A stretch of DNA of 64,000 nucleotides from Enterobacter sp. kpr-6. GTDB lineage: Bacteria > Pseudomonadota > Gammaproteobacteria > Enterobacterales > Enterobacteriaceae. Of the stretch, positions 47,245 through 58,721 are shown piece after piece. The notes below the pieces were generated by a model that was not told the DNA's origin, did no database searches, and saw only the letters and a list, made by a program, of their open reading frames with translations. The stretch's first letter is position 1. Each line of letters opens with the position of its first letter. The translations under genes and the position numbers were made by a program. The stretch is from the NCBI RefSeq assembly GCF_900116015.1, contig NZ_FOYH01000001.1:803769-867768 (forward strand). The letters are read 5' to 3'.

Positions 47245-47835
47245 TCAGTAATCAATGCCCATCTGCGCTTTTACGCCCGCATCAAAAGCATGTTTAACCG
47301 GACGCAGTTCGCTGACGGTATCTGCAAGATCCAGAATATCGCGATGACAACCCCGGCCGGTAATAATCACTGTCTGATGGGACGGGCGGGCATTCAGCGC
47401 TGCGATCACCTCTTCCAGCGGTAAATAATCGTAGGCCACCATGTAGGTCAGTTCATCCATGATCACCATATCCAGGTTTTCATCGGCGAGCATCCGGCGG
47501 CCATGCTCCCAGACAGCCCTGCAGGCGGCGGTATCAGACTCCCGGTTCTGCGTCTCCCAGGTAAAACCTGTCGCCATGACCTGAAATTCCACGCCATGGG
47601 GTTCAAGCAAATTACGCTCGCCGTTAGGCCAGGTGCCTTTGATAAACTGGATCACACCCACTTTTTTGCCGTGCCCGACGGCACGTGTGGCTGTGCCAAA
47701 GGCGGCGGTAGTTTTGCCTTTGCCGTTGCCGGTAAACACGATCACAATACCGCGCTCGTCCTGTGCGGCTGCAACGCGGGCGTCAACTTTCTCTTTTACC
47801 CGCTGCTGACGCTGCTGATAACGTTCTTCACTCAT
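47245..47835 (-). CDS. btuR: Cob(I)alamin adenosyltransferase BtuR/CobA
   Basis: 196 aa, the E. coli length. Walker A-like GNGKGKTTAAFGTA binds ATP; RHVVKP-type C-terminus is PVKHAFDAGVKAQMGIDY. Adenosylates corrinoids. Its start overlaps the yciK stop by 4 bp. Confidence 0.96.
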   Translation of the reverse strand: MSEERYQQRQQRVKEKVDARVAAAQDERGIVIVFTGNGKGKTTAAFGTATRAVGHGKKVGVIQFIKGTWPNGERNLLEPHGVEFQVMATGFTWETQNRESDTAACRAVWEHGRRMLADENLDMVIMDELTYMVAYDYLPLEEVIAALNARPSHQTVIITGRGCHRDILDLADTVSELRPVKHAFDAGVKAQMGIDY

Positions 47836-48590
47836 TGCGATATCCCCGGTTTGCGGTCTGGCTGAGCGTCAAAGCTCATGCCCGTTTTACGGCGGCTGTC
47901 ATCGCCCATCAGCCATAAATAGAGCGGCATAATATCCGCAGGTGTTTTTAATTTGAGTGGATCTTCCGTCGGGAAAGCATTTGCACGCATGTCGGTGCGT
48001 GTCCCGCCGGGATTAATACAGTTCACCCGCAGATGACGGCTCTGATACTCCTCCGCCAGCACCTGCATCATTCCTTCGGTTGCAAACTTCGACGCGGCAT
48101 ACGCGCCCCAGTTTGCGCGCCCCTGACGTCCCACGCTTGAGGACGTGAACACCAGCGAGCCCGCTTCCGATTTGAGTAATAAAGGAAGCAAGGCCTGGGT
48201 CAGATAGAAGGTCGCGTTGACGTTAACCTGCATGACCTGCTGCCAGACCTCCGGCTTTTGCTGATCCATCGGGCAGACATCGCCAAGCAGCCCGGCATTA
48301 TGCAGAACACCGTCAAGGCGCGGATAGTGATGAGCGATCTCCCGGGCAAGGCTCAGGCAGTCATCTGGCGTGCAGGTTGCCAGATCCAGCGTAAACCCAC
48401 GCGCCTGACCGCCTTCCTGCGTGATCGCCTGCGCGACCCGGTTCAGTTTCTCTTCATTGCGGCCAAGCAGGATGATGCTTGCACCGTGGCGGGCATAGGT
48501 GAGCGCCGCCTCTTCACCGATACCCGCCGTTGCGCCGGTCACCAGAATGATGCGGTTTTGCAGTAAATCGCGTTTGGGCTGGTAGTACAC
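47832..48590 (-). CDS. yciK: Short-chain dehydrogenase YciK
   Basis: 252 aa SDR with the NAD(P) motif TGATAGIGEEAAL, catalytic Ser in FTSSSVG and YAASK (Tyr-x3-Lys). Matches E. coli YciK; natural substrate unknown. Upstream gene of the yciK-btuR operon. Confidence 0.94.
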   Translation of the reverse strand: MYYQPKRDLLQNRIILVTGATAGIGEEAALTYARHGASIILLGRNEEKLNRVAQAITQEGGQARGFTLDLATCTPDDCLSLAREIAHHYPRLDGVLHNAGLLGDVCPMDQQKPEVWQQVMQVNVNATFYLTQALLPLLLKSEAGSLVFTSSSVGRQGRANWGAYAASKFATEGMMQVLAEEYQSRHLRVNCINPGGTRTDMRANAFPTEDPLKLKTPADIMPLYLWLMGDDSRRKTGMSFDAQPDRKPGISQ

Positions 48591-48847
48591 GGATTCTCCT
48601 CAGACATAGCTGTCTTTCGCGCGTCAGATTAATCGCCTCTTGACCAGTGGGTTTTATGCCTTAATCCGCGCGCTATTTCAATCAGCCAAAGTTTGACAAT
48701 CGGGCAGGTTAACATCTTGCAACGTTTTCATGGTATCTAAAAAAATCAGGGAGATGGCTCGTAACATTGTGCTGTCAAAGAAGACGACCCCGTTAGGGTC
48801 ATGTACACTGGATGCGAATACAGAGCGGTTATATCAAGGTGGTACGC

Positions 48848-49894
48848 GTGGAATTACTGGCTGAATATGGGTTGTTTTTAGCAAAAATTGCTACGGTGGT
48901 CATTGCGATCGCAGTCGTGGCCGTGCTCATCGTCAATCTGGCGCAGCGTAAGCGCCATCGCGGTGAGCTACGCATCACGAATCTCAGTGAGCAGTATAAG
49001 GAAATGCAAGAGGATGTCTCCGTTGCGCTGCTCGACAGCCATCAGCAAAAGCTGTGGCATAAGGCGCAAAAGAAAAAGGCAAAACTTGAGGCAAAAGAGG
49101 CCAAAGCCGCTGCTAAACAGGGCAGAGCGCCGGTGAAGACCAAGCCTCGTGTGTATGTACTCGATTTTAAAGGCAGTATGGACGCGCATGAAGTGAGCAG
49201 CCTGCGTGAAGAAATCACCGCTGTCGTAACGATGGCGAAGCCAGAGGATCAGGTGATACTGCGCCTGGAGAGTCCGGGCGGTGTGGTACACGGCTATGGT
49301 CTTGCTTCCTCTCAACTCCAGCGCCTGCGCGACAAAAATATTCCGTTAACCGTTGCAGTCGATAAAGTGGCGGCCAGCGGAGGCTACATGATGGCCTGCG
49401 TAGCCAATAAAATCGTGGCAGCGCCCTTTGCCATCCTCGGTTCGATTGGCGTGGTCGCACAGATCCCCAACTTTAACCGCTTCCTGAAAAGCAAAGATAT
49501 CGACATCGAGTTGCATACGGCGGGTCAGTACAAACGTACGCTGACTCTGCTTGGTGAGAACACCGAAGAAGGGCGACAGAAGTTCCGCGAGGATCTGAAT
49601 GAAACGCACGACCTCTTTAAAGAATTCGTCAAGCGTATGCGTCCGACGCTGAATATCGATGAAGTAGCAACCGGTGAGCACTGGTATGGCATGCAGGCTC
49701 AGGAGAAAGGGCTGGTGGATGAAGTCGGGACCAGCGATGAATTATTGCTGAGTCTTATAAATGAACGTGAGGTGGTCAGCGTTCGTTTCATGCAGCGCAA
49801 AAAGCTGATGGATCGTTTTACCGGCAGCGCGGCGGAAAGCGTTGATCGCCTGCTGCTACGCTGGTGGCAGCGCGGTGAAAAGCCGATGCTGTAA
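48848..49894 (+). CDS. sohB: Inner-membrane peptidase SohB (S49 family)
   Basis: 348 aa from a GTG start (VELLAEYG), close to E. coli SohB (349 aa). N-terminal membrane helix (~8-28), a Lys/Ala-rich segment (KKKAKLEAKEAKAAAKQ), then the S49 domain with the nucleophile in KVAASGGYMMA and the Lys in GQYKRTLT. A multicopy suppressor of htrA in E. coli. CAAGGTGG stands before the GTG. Confidence 0.93.
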   Translation: MELLAEYGLFLAKIATVVIAIAVVAVLIVNLAQRKRHRGELRITNLSEQYKEMQEDVSVALLDSHQQKLWHKAQKKKAKLEAKEAKAAAKQGRAPVKTKPRVYVLDFKGSMDAHEVSSLREEITAVVTMAKPEDQVILRLESPGGVVHGYGLASSQLQRLRDKNIPLTVAVDKVAASGGYMMACVANKIVAAPFAILGSIGVVAQIPNFNRFLKSKDIDIELHTAGQYKRTLTLLGENTEEGRQKFREDLNETHDLFKEFVKRMRPTLNIDEVATGEHWYGMQAQEKGLVDEVGTSDELLLSLINEREVVSVRFMQRKKLMDRFTGSAAESVDRLLLRWWQRGEKPML

Positions 49895-49896
49895 AA

Positions 49897-49927
49897 CAAA
49901 AAGCGAGGCTTCAGGCCTCGCTTTTTT
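49897..49927. terminator. Terminator between sohB and yciN
   Basis: AAAAAGCGAGGC and GCCTCGCTTTTTT around a short loop between the convergent genes. Confidence 0.88.
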
Positions 49928-49933
49928 ATGTGC

Positions 49934-50185
49934 TTAATCCGTCAGGGTGTACTTCTCGGATAACACATGTGCCAGATGTTTAAACATATTGAAGACGGCG
50001 GTGCTTTTCGGCGTTGGCAGGCCCTGCTCATCGAGAAAATACTCACCGCTAAAGACCAGTACGCCATTGCGTTCAGTCACGTCGGTTGCGCTAATGCCCT
50101 GAATATAGTCTTCATGATTCTGAATGATTTCATTGGCAACAATGAGTAACGACTGGCGAGCAATAGGTTGAATGGTATCGTGCAT
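49934..50185 (-). CDS. yciN: YciN (DUF2498)
   Basis: 83-aa protein with [44 protein letters not shown], nearly the same as E. coli YciN. Function unknown. Start at 50185 after AAGGAG; the frame opens further upstream without support. Confidence 0.93.
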   Translation of the reverse strand: MHDTIQPIARQSLLIVANEIIQNHEDYIQGISATDVTERNGVLVFSGEYFLDEQGLPTPKSTAVFNMFKHLAHVLSEKYTLTD

Positions 50186-50581
50186 AACGGACTCCTTAGG
50201 CAATGCGCACATTCTACGTCCGGCAGGGGACACGGGCAAATTTTCCCTGTTTTTAAAATGGTTTTCACCCCAGGGCTTCGCTGGCGTGATTTGCTTTTGC
50301 ATGCTAATAAAGTTGCGTAACGAATTTTATCAGGTAGAGTGTGCGCTTTCGTCAATCTGGCAACAGATTTGCTTGACATTCGACCTTAAGTCCGTCGTGC
50401 TACTAACTTGCTGCGCGAAAAAACCTGTGAACTCAGTCACCTGGGCACAATAATTCACGCGCCCGGTTTTAATAGGGGTTGATATCCAGTGCCGTCGCTG
50501 CCATATAAAAGCGCGTCGCCAGTGGAAAGTGAATCAACGTGCGACGTATTCCTGGAAGAATCAAATTAGGTAAAGGTGAAT
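50186..50581 (+). other. 396-bp yciN/topA intergenic region
   Basis: No gene. In E. coli the matching stretch holds several topA promoters (including heat-shock and stationary-phase ones) and Fis sites. I see AT-rich promoter-like DNA on the topA side but cannot place individual promoters with confidence. Confidence 0.5.
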
Positions 50582-53179
50582 ATGGGTAAAGCTCTCGTCA
50601 TCGTTGAGTCCCCGGCAAAAGCCAAAACGATCAATAAGTATCTGGGTAATGACTACGTGGTAAAATCCAGCGTCGGTCATATCCGCGATTTGCCGACCAG
50701 TGGCTCAGCACCCAAAAAGAGCGCTGACTCTGCCTCCACCAAAACGGCTAAGAAGCCCAAAAAGGATGAACGTGGCGCTCTTGTCAATCGCATGGGCGTT
50801 GACCCATGGAATCAATGGGACGCACGTTACGAAGTGCTTCCCGGCAAAGAAAAGGTCGTTGCTGAGCTGAAATCGCTCGCTGAAAAAGCTGACCATATCT
50901 ATCTCGCAACCGACCTTGACCGCGAAGGGGAAGCCATTGCCTGGCACCTGCGGGAAGTGATCGGTGGCGATGACACCCGCTACAGCCGCGTGGTGTTTAA
51001 CGAAATTACCAAAAACGCGATTCAACAGGCTTTCGAAAAGCCCGGCGAACTGAACATCGACAGAGTGAATGCACAACAGGCGCGTCGCTTCGTGGATCGC
51101 GTGGTGGGTTACATGGTTTCACCTCTGCTGTGGAAAAAGATCGCCCGTGGTTTATCCGCCGGACGTGTTCAGTCCGTTGCGGTGCGCCTGGTCGTCGACC
51201 GCGAGCGTGAAATCAAAGCCTTTGTGCCGGAAGAATACTGGGAAATCGACGCAAGTGTGGCAACGCCCGCCGGTGATTCCCTCCCGCTTCAGGTTTCTCA
51301 TCACAACGATAAGCCGTTCCGCCCGGTCAACCGCGAGCAGACGATGGCGGCGGTCAGCCAGCTTGAAAAAGCGCGCTATGTGGTGTCGGATCGTGAAGAT
51401 AAGCCGACCAGCAGCAAACCTGGCGCACCTTTTATCACCTCCACGCTTCAGCAGGCGGCGAGTACCCGTCTCGGCTATGGCGTGAAAAAGACCATGATGA
51501 TGGCGCAGCGCCTGTATGAAGCGGGCTACATCACCTATATGCGTACTGACTCAACGAACCTGAGCCAGGATGCGGTCAACATGGTGCGCGGGTACATTAC
51601 GGACAACTTCGGCAAAAAATACCTGCCGGAAAGCGCGAATCAGTACACCAGCAAAGAAAACTCTCAGGAAGCGCACGAAGCGATTCGTCCTTCTGATGTA
51701 GGCGTGCTTGCCGAATCGCTCAAAGATATGGAAGCGGATGCGCAAAAACTGTACCAGTTGATCTGGCGTCAGTTTGTGGCCTGTCAGATGACGCCTGCCC
51801 AGTACGATTCCACGACGCTGACCGTTGAAGCGGCCGAGTTCCGCCTGAAAGCACGTGGTCGCACGCTGCGTTTTGATGGCTGGACCAAAGTGATGCCGCA
51901 ACTGCGCAAAGGCGACGAAGACCGGACCTTGCCTGCGGTGAACAAAGGCGATGTGGTGTCGCTCATTGAGTTGACGCCTGCCCAGCACTTCACCAAACCG
52001 CCTGCGCGCTTTAGCGAAGCGTCACTGGTTAAAGAACTGGAAAAACGCGGTATTGGTCGCCCGTCCACCTATGCGTCGATCATTTCGACCATTCAGGATC
52101 GTGGCTATGTACGCGTTGAGAACCGTCGTTTCTACGCGGAAAAGATGGGCGAAATCGTCACCGATCGTCTGGAAGAAAATTTCCGCGAGCTGATGAACTA
52201 CGATTTTACCGCACAGATGGAAAGTAGCCTCGATCAGGTGGCTAACCATGAAGCGGAGTGGAAAAGCGTACTGGACGACTTCTTCAAAGATTTTACCGAT
52301 CAGCTCGGACAAGCCGAGAAGGATCCAGAAGAAGGGGGCATGCGCCCTAACCAGATGGTACTGACCAGTATCGATTGCCCGACCTGCGGTCGCAAAATGG
52401 GCATTCGTACGGCCAGTACCGGCGTGTTCCTGGGCTGTTCTGGCTATGCATTACCGCCGAAAGAGCGCTGCAAGACCACCATCAACCTGGTGCCGGAAAA
52501 CGAAGTCCTCAATGTGCTGGAAGGCGACGATGCGGAAACCAACGCGCTGCGCGCCAAGCGCCGCTGCGTGAAGTGTGGCACGGCGATGGACAGCTACCTG
52601 ATCGATCCGAAGCGTAAATTGCACGTCTGTGGTAACAACCCGACCTGTGATGGCTACGAAATCGAAGAGGGTGAGTTCCGCATCAAAGGCTATGATGGCC
52701 CGATTGTGGAGTGCGAGAAGTGTGGTTCTGAAATGCACCTGAAAATGGGGCGTTTCGGTAAGTACATGGCCTGCACCAACGACGACTGCAAAAACACGCG
52801 TAAGATCCTGCGCAACGGTGAAGTCGCGCCGCCGAAAGAAGATCCGGTGCCGCTGCCTGAACTGCCTTGTGAAAAGTCAGATGCGTATTTTGTTCTGCGT
52901 GACGGCGCGGCAGGTGTTTTCCTTGCGGCAAACACTTTCCCGAAATCACGTGAGACGCGCGCACCGCTGGTGGAAGAGCTGTTCCGCTTCCGCGATCGTC
53001 TGCCGGAAAAACTGCGTTATCTGGCCGATGCGCCACAAGAAGATCCGCAGGGCAATAAAACCGTTGTGCGTTTCAGCCGTAAAACGAAGCAGCAGTATGT
53101 TGCCTCGGAAAAAGAGGGCAAAGCCACAGGCTGGTCTGCATTCTTTGTTGATGGTAAATGGGTGGAAGGTAAGAAGTAG
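50582..53179 (+). CDS. topA: DNA topoisomerase I TopA
   Basis: 865 aa, the E. coli length. Toprim domain ([36 protein letters not shown]), active-site Tyr in [14 protein letters not shown] (~319), and three C-terminal four-Cys zinc motifs (CPTCGRKMG..., CVKCGTAMD..., CEKCGSEMH...) followed by zinc-less ribbon domains. Relaxes negative supercoils. Start at [15 protein letters not shown], 6 bp after an in-frame GTG. Confidence 0.98.
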   Translation: MGKALVIVESPAKAKTINKYLGNDYVVKSSVGHIRDLPTSGSAPKKSADSASTKTAKKPKKDERGALVNRMGVDPWNQWDARYEVLPGKEKVVAELKSLAEKADHIYLATDLDREGEAIAWHLREVIGGDDTRYSRVVFNEITKNAIQQAFEKPGELNIDRVNAQQARRFVDRVVGYMVSPLLWKKIARGLSAGRVQSVAVRLVVDREREIKAFVPEEYWEIDASVATPAGDSLPLQVSHHNDKPFRPVNREQTMAAVSQLEKARYVVSDREDKPTSSKPGAPFITSTLQQAASTRLGYGVKKTMMMAQRLYEAGYITYMRTDSTNLSQDAVNMVRGYITDNFGKKYLPESANQYTSKENSQEAHEAIRPSDVGVLAESLKDMEADAQKLYQLIWRQFVACQMTPAQYDSTTLTVEAAEFRLKARGRTLRFDGWTKVMPQLRKGDEDRTLPAVNKGDVVSLIELTPAQHFTKPPARFSEASLVKELEKRGIGRPSTYASIISTIQDRGYVRVENRRFYAEKMGEIVTDRLEENFRELMNYDFTAQMESSLDQVANHEAEWKSVLDDFFKDFTDQLGQAEKDPEEGGMRPNQMVLTSIDCPTCGRKMGIRTASTGVFLGCSGYALPPKERCKTTINLVPENEVLNVLEGDDAETNALRAKRRCVKCGTAMDSYLIDPKRKLHVCGNNPTCDGYEIEEGEFRIKGYDGPIVECEKCGSEMHLKMGRFGKYMACTNDDCKNTRKILRNGEVAPPKEDPVPLPELPCEKSDAYFVLRDGAAGVFLAANTFPKSRETRAPLVEELFRFRDRLPEKLRYLADAPQEDPQGNKTVVRFSRKTKQQYVASEKEGKATGWSAFFVDGKWVEGKK

Positions 53180-53201
53180 TCTAACTTCAATAACCTGTGA
53201 T

Positions 53202-53231
53202 GAAGGGCCGGTTCTCCGGCCCTTTTTTATT
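53202..53231 (+). terminator. topA terminator
   Basis: AAGGGCCGG and CCGGCCCTTTTTT around a TTCT loop, 24 bp after the topA stop. Confidence 0.88.
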
Positions 53232-53331
53232 GCGTGCGATTATTTTACCGGCTCATCTATACACTAAACACATAAATGATATAGTGGTTATAGTTAAATC
53301 ATTTTTTATTATTAAATCGTCTTAGGCATGA

Positions 53332-54336
<1,005 letters not shown>

Positions 54337-54406
54337 GGCTCACAACTACTACGCCCCCGCTGGTTATACGGGGGCCATGAAAAATAAAAATCACTTAAAA
54401 AATTAA

Positions 54407-54865
54407 TCAGTTAAAGATGTTTGGTCGCCCGTCCGGGGCGGACTTGGTGTTGCTAGAACACGTTTTCTTTATAAATTTTTGGACATAGTTTCTGTTTACA
54501 ACCGTCTTTTTGCCATCCTTCTCATAATCTAGTCTCATCTTCATGGTTAATTCGTTTTTACCGATTTTTGTTAAATCTATTTCGAAATCAATGCGCTCAT
54601 CTGCTTTTAGACAAAAAAACGTGCTTTTAAAAGTGGTTTCATTGCTTTCAATCGTATTGATCACACACCCTTTTTTTGTCACTACTCGCCCTTTGCGTGC
54701 ATTCCCCAGAATGGCGGTAGTCTTCGGCTTGTAACAGTAATTCTGTGTTTTTCCGGTGATTGTGTCGGTTGCAAACCATTCTCCTGTCTGGATAACGATT
54801 GCATGGGCGGGGTGGATCTTTGTCAAAAGAGCAACAAGCAGCAAAGCTTGCGTTATACGTTTCAT
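54407..54865 (-). CDS. Secreted protein with four cysteines, unknown function (DUF3617-like)
   Basis: 152 aa, start at 54865 after AAGGGA. Signal peptide MKRITQALLLVALLTKIHPAHA is clear. The mature part has four Cys (NYCYKP, KKGCVIN, FFCLKA, KKTCSS), which could form two disulfides, and a pattern (EWFATDTITGKTQNYCYKP...) that recalls DUF3617 periplasmic proteins; that match is from memory and weak. The gene is clearly AT-richer than its neighbours and absent from the E. coli cysB-ymiA interval, so recent acquisition is likely. Confidence 0.6.
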   Translation of the reverse strand: MKRITQALLLVALLTKIHPAHAIVIQTGEWFATDTITGKTQNYCYKPKTTAILGNARKGRVVTKKGCVINTIESNETTFKSTFFCLKADERIDFEIDLTKIGKNELTMKMRLDYEKDGKKTVVNRNYVQKFIKKTCSSNTKSAPDGRPNIFN

Positions 54866-55291
54866 AAATAATCCCTTATATGATTTTAGTCCTGAATGAT
54901 ATATGGCCTGTGACGCATAACCATTAACATTTAATGTTAGCCTTGCGAATACTGGCAACATAAAACTCCGTTTATCAGCCGGTCGTCATTGTCTTATACC
55001 CTGTGAAACCCTGCAAGATTTGGGAAGGAGTGGATAACGGACATTGGCACTTAAATAGCAATCAAAAAACACACTCTCCATGCTCTGATTCGGTAACAAA
55101 GTAGAATCACATAAGCCGCTGCGCCAGGTTCTTACATCAATAATTTATTTCTGGTCAAAAGATTGAATATTTCACTGGAAATGATGCGTAAATTCGCTGG
55201 CTTTTCGTCTAAAGTTTCTTTAGGATTTGTCTCATCTCATGATTACTTGTACCTATTGTTCGGTGTCAAAATGATAAGCGATGTCGATTGT
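54866..55291. other. 426-bp divergent region, secreted protein gene / ymiA
   Basis: AT-rich and without a gene I can support. It contains the dyad TAACATTTAATGTTA (54925-54939), 60 bp before the secreted protein gene, possibly an operator. The frame of ymiA opens upstream at 55163, but only the downstream GTG start matches E. coli YmiA. Confidence 0.45.
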
Positions 55292-55432
55292 GTGAGGTTA
55301 GCAATGCCATCAGGAAGTGAAGAACCGCAAAGGGATCCAGAGCTGAAGCGTAAAGCCTGGCTGGCGGTATTTCTCGGCTCCGCCTTATTCTGGGCGGTCG
55401 TGGCATTACTTGTCTGGAATTTTTGGGGTTAA
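55292..55432 (+). CDS. ymiA: Small membrane protein YmiA
   Basis: 46 aa from a GTG start: MRLAMPSGSEEPQRDPELKRK followed by one hydrophobic helix (AWLAVFLGSALFWAVVALLVW). Matches E. coli YmiA in length and sequence. An ATG four codons later is an alternative start. Function unknown. yciX follows after 2 bp. Confidence 0.85.
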   Translation: MRLAMPSGSEEPQRDPELKRKAWLAVFLGSALFWAVVALLVWNFWG

Positions 55433-55434
55433 AA

Positions 55435-55605
55435 ATGGCGTCTACAAGACTCCCTGAAGTGCGTAAGCCACTGTGTCAGTTACATGACAAGCCTGAACCG
55501 GCGAAAAATGAAACTGTGGTTTGCATTCCGCCTTCATGGACACTGACGCCAAATCAGCAGGCTTTTATTGCATCGTTCGCAGAAGACGAACACAAAAAAC
55601 AATAA
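55435..55605 (+). CDS. yciX: Small protein YciX
   Basis: 56 aa, MASTRLPEVRKPLCQLHDKP...TVVCIPPSWTLTPNQQAFIASFAEDE. Similar to E. coli YciX in its second half (SWTLT..QQ.FI..FAEDE). Soluble, function unknown. The ATG lies directly behind the ymiA stop, so the two are probably coupled. Confidence 0.8.
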   Translation: MASTRLPEVRKPLCQLHDKPEPAKNETVVCIPPSWTLTPNQQAFIASFAEDEHKKQ

Positions 55606-55742
55606 TTGCTGTTGCCTCAGGTCTGTGGAAATTAACCCGCTGAGGCAAGCCTTTTGTACTCTTTAATAAATACACCACAGCATAAGTGAATTGAGTAAAA
55701 ACTCAGTTTCATTGATTGGATAATTAGGATGGTGTAATCAAA

Positions 55743-55832
55743 ATGAATAATCTTAAATACTGGTCATGGCTTAGCGCATTCTCTGTCTCTATCGCTTTCT
55801 GGGGACAACTGGTCTGGACGCTCTCCCATTAA
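55743..55832 (+). CDS. ymiC: Small membrane protein YmiC
   Basis: 29 aa, MNNLKYWSWLSAFSVSIAFW then GQLVWTLSH, one hydrophobic segment. Corresponds to E. coli YmiC (about 30 aa, same KYWSW and SxxFW pattern). A terminator follows directly. Sits between yciX and acnA, as in E. coli. Confidence 0.8.
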   Translation: MNNLKYWSWLSAFSVSIAFWGQLVWTLSH

Positions 55833-55843
55833 TCTTCTCTAAA

Positions 55844-55867
55844 ACCTCGCCACGGCGGGGTTTTTTG
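55844..55867 (+). terminator. Terminator after ymiC
   Basis: ACCTCGCC and GGCGGGGTTTTTT around a CAC loop, 12 bp after the ymiC stop, separating it from acnA. Confidence 0.8.
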
Positions 55868-56003
55868 TTTCCTGCGCAGTACCTTAACCTCGAAGTTTAT
55901 CAATTTGGGTTGTTATCAAAACGTTACGACATGTTTGTGTTATCTTTAATACAGACCCTGATGCTTATCAGGGTATCGCAATCCCTGTATTAAGGAGGAG
56001 CTT

Positions 56004-58679
56004 ATGTCGTCGACCCTACGCGAAGCCAGTAAGGATACATTGCAGGCTGAGAATAAAACCTACTATTACTACAGCCTGCCGCTGGCCGCTAAGGAACTTG
56101 GGGATATTGCGCGATTACCCAAGTCGCTGAAAGTATTACTGGAGAACCTGCTACGCTGGCAGGATGAAGACTCCGTAACCGAAGAAGATATTCGCGCATT
56201 AGCCGGATGGCTGAAAACGGCCCACGCCGATCGGGAAATTGCCTATCGACCGGCCAGGGTTCTGATGCAGGACTTTACCGGCGTCCCGGCGGTGGTGGAT
56301 CTCGCCGCCATGCGCGAAGCCGTTAAACGTCTGGGCGGCGATACCGCCAAAGTGAACCCGCTTTCTCCGGTCGATCTGGTTATCGACCACTCCGTGACCG
56401 TCGACCATTTTGGCGATGATGATGCCTTCGAAGAAAACGTCCGCCTTGAAATGGAGCGTAACCATGAGCGTTACGTTTTCCTGCGCTGGGGCCAGCAGGC
56501 ATTCAGCCGCTTTAGCGTCGTGCCACCGGGAACGGGCATTTGTCACCAGGTGAACCTTGAATACCTGGGCAAAGCGGTGTGGAGCGAATTGCAGGATAAA
56601 GAATGGATCGCTTACCCCGACACGTTGGTCGGTACCGATTCGCATACCACTATGATCAACGGCCTGGGTGTTCTCGGCTGGGGCGTGGGCGGTATCGAAG
56701 CGGAAGCGGCAATGCTCGGACAGCCTGTCTCCATGCTGATCCCGGACGTTGTTGGCTTCAAGCTGACCGGGAAGCTGTCTGAGGGGATCACCGCCACCGA
56801 CCTGGTTTTAACGGTGACGCAAATGCTGCGTAAGCACGGTGTGGTAGGCAAATTCGTTGAGTTTTACGGCGATGGCCTGGATTCCCTGCCGCTGGCTGAC
56901 CGGGCGACCATTGCTAACATGGCACCGGAATACGGTGCGACCTGCGGCTTTTTCCCGATCGATGGCGTAACGCTCGACTATATGCGTCTTAGCGGGCGCA
57001 GTGAAGAGCAGGTGGCGCTGGTTGAGGCCTATGCCAAAGCCCAGGGCATGTGGCGTAATACTGGCGACGAGCCGGTGTTCACCAGCACGCTGGAACTGGA
57101 CATGAACGAGGTAGAGGCCAGCCTTGCCGGACCTAAACGTCCTCAGGATCGGGTGGCCTTAAGCGACGTACCGAAAGCCTTTGTCGCCAGCTCTGAGCTG
57201 GAGATTAATACCGCCCAAAAAGACAGGCTGCCTGTCGATTATGTGATGAAAGGCCAGCAGTACCAGTTGCCGGAAGGGGCGGTGGTTATTGCGGCTATTA
57301 CCTCCTGTACCAACACATCAAACCCAAGCGTACTGATGGCCGCCGGACTGCTGGCGAAAAAAGCGGTGACGCTGGGCCTCAAACGCCAGCCGTGGGTTAA
57401 AGCCTCTCTCGCGCCCGGCTCAAAAGTGGTGTCTGATTATCTGGCGCAGGCCCGTCTGACTCCTTATCTCGACGAGCTCGGTTTTAATCTGGTCGGTTAC
57501 GGCTGCACAACCTGTATCGGTAACTCCGGGCCGCTTCCTGACCCCATCGAGCAGGCGATTAAAAAAGGTGATTTGACGGTCGGCGCAGTGCTTTCTGGCA
57601 ACCGTAACTTTGAAGGGCGTATTCACCCGCTGGTTAAAACTAATTGGCTGGCATCGCCGCCGCTGGTGGTGGCTTATGCGCTGGCGGGCAATATGAATAT
57701 CAATCTGGCTACCGATCCGATCGGCCACGATCGCAAAGGCGATCCGGTTTATCTGAAAGATATCTGGCCTTCGAGTCAGGAGATCGCCCGCGCCGTGGAG
57801 AAAGTCTCCACTGACATGTTCCGCAAAGAGTACGCCGAAGTCTTTGAGGGAACGGACGAGTGGAAGTCGATCAAAGTCGAGCATTCCGACACCTACGGCT
57901 GGCAGTCCGATTCCACTTACATTCGCCTGTCGCCATTCTTTGATGATATGGGCGCGCAGCCGAAGCCGGTGGAGGATATTCACGGTGCCCGGATCCTGGC
58001 GATGCTGGGTGACTCGGTCACCACCGACCACATCTCACCGGCGGGGAGCATTAAACCCGACAGTCCGGCGGGGCGCTATCTGCAAAGCCATGGCGTGGAG
58101 CGCGGTGAGTTCAACTCGTACGGTTCGCGTCGCGGGAACCATGAAGTGATGATGCGCGGCACCTTTGCCAACATCCGCATTCGTAACGAAATGGTGCCGG
58201 GCGTGGAAGGGGGCATGACGCGCCATCTTCCGGGTAGCGAAGTGGTGTCGATTTATGACGCCGCTATGCGTTATCAGGCGGAAGGCACGCCGCTGGCGGT
58301 GATTGCCGGGAAAGAGTACGGTTCTGGCTCCAGCCGTGACTGGGCGGCAAAAGGGCCGCGTTTGCTGGGCGTGCGCGTGGTGATTGCGGAATCTTTCGAA
58401 CGTATCCACCGCTCCAATTTGATTGGGATGGGGATCCTGCCGCTGGAGTTCCCACAGGGGGTAACGCGTAAAACGCTGGCGCTGACCGGTGAAGAGCGTC
58501 TGGACGTACATAATCTGGATGCGCTGAAACCCGGTGCGACGATCCCTGTTCAGCTTACCCGCGCAGACGGTTCGCAAGAGGTGATTGAGTGTCGCTGCCG
58601 TATCGACACCGGGACCGAACTGACTTACTACCAGAACGACGGCATATTGCATTACGTTATCCGCAACATGCTGCACTAA
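56004..58679 (+). CDS. acnA: Aconitate hydratase A AcnA
   Basis: 891 aa, the E. coli length. The 4Fe-4S ligands are in TSCTNTSNPSV and GCTTCIGNSGPL. The stress- and stationary-phase aconitase; the apo form can bind mRNA. AAGGAGGAG lies just before the ATG. The 171 bp upstream hold AT-rich promoter DNA and a dyad (GACCCTGAT..ATCAGGGT, ~55965), perhaps part of the leader. Confidence 0.97.
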   Translation: MSSTLREASKDTLQAENKTYYYYSLPLAAKELGDIARLPKSLKVLLENLLRWQDEDSVTEEDIRALAGWLKTAHADREIAYRPARVLMQDFTGVPAVVDLAAMREAVKRLGGDTAKVNPLSPVDLVIDHSVTVDHFGDDDAFEENVRLEMERNHERYVFLRWGQQAFSRFSVVPPGTGICHQVNLEYLGKAVWSELQDKEWIAYPDTLVGTDSHTTMINGLGVLGWGVGGIEAEAAMLGQPVSMLIPDVVGFKLTGKLSEGITATDLVLTVTQMLRKHGVVGKFVEFYGDGLDSLPLADRATIANMAPEYGATCGFFPIDGVTLDYMRLSGRSEEQVALVEAYAKAQGMWRNTGDEPVFTSTLELDMNEVEASLAGPKRPQDRVALSDVPKAFVASSELEINTAQKDRLPVDYVMKGQQYQLPEGAVVIAAITSCTNTSNPSVLMAAGLLAKKAVTLGLKRQPWVKASLAPGSKVVSDYLAQARLTPYLDELGFNLVGYGCTTCIGNSGPLPDPIEQAIKKGDLTVGAVLSGNRNFEGRIHPLVKTNWLASPPLVVAYALAGNMNINLATDPIGHDRKGDPVYLKDIWPSSQEIARAVEKVSTDMFRKEYAEVFEGTDEWKSIKVEHSDTYGWQSDSTYIRLSPFFDDMGAQPKPVEDIHGARILAMLGDSVTTDHISPAGSIKPDSPAGRYLQSHGVERGEFNSYGSRRGNHEVMMRGTFANIRIRNEMVPGVEGGMTRHLPGSEVVSIYDAAMRYQAEGTPLAVIAGKEYGSGSSRDWAAKGPRLLGVRVVIAESFERIHRSNLIGMGILPLEFPQGVTRKTLALTGEERLDVHNLDALKPGATIPVQLTRADGSQEVIECRCRIDTGTELTYYQNDGILHYVIRNMLH

Positions 58680-58683
58680 AACA

Positions 58684-58711
58684 AAAAGGCCTGCATCAGC
58701 AGGCCTTTTTT
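58684..58711. terminator. Terminator between acnA and ribA
   Basis: AAAGGCCTGC and GCAGGCCTTTTTT form a hairpin between convergent genes. Confidence 0.88.
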
Positions 58712-58721
58712 ACGCGTTAGC

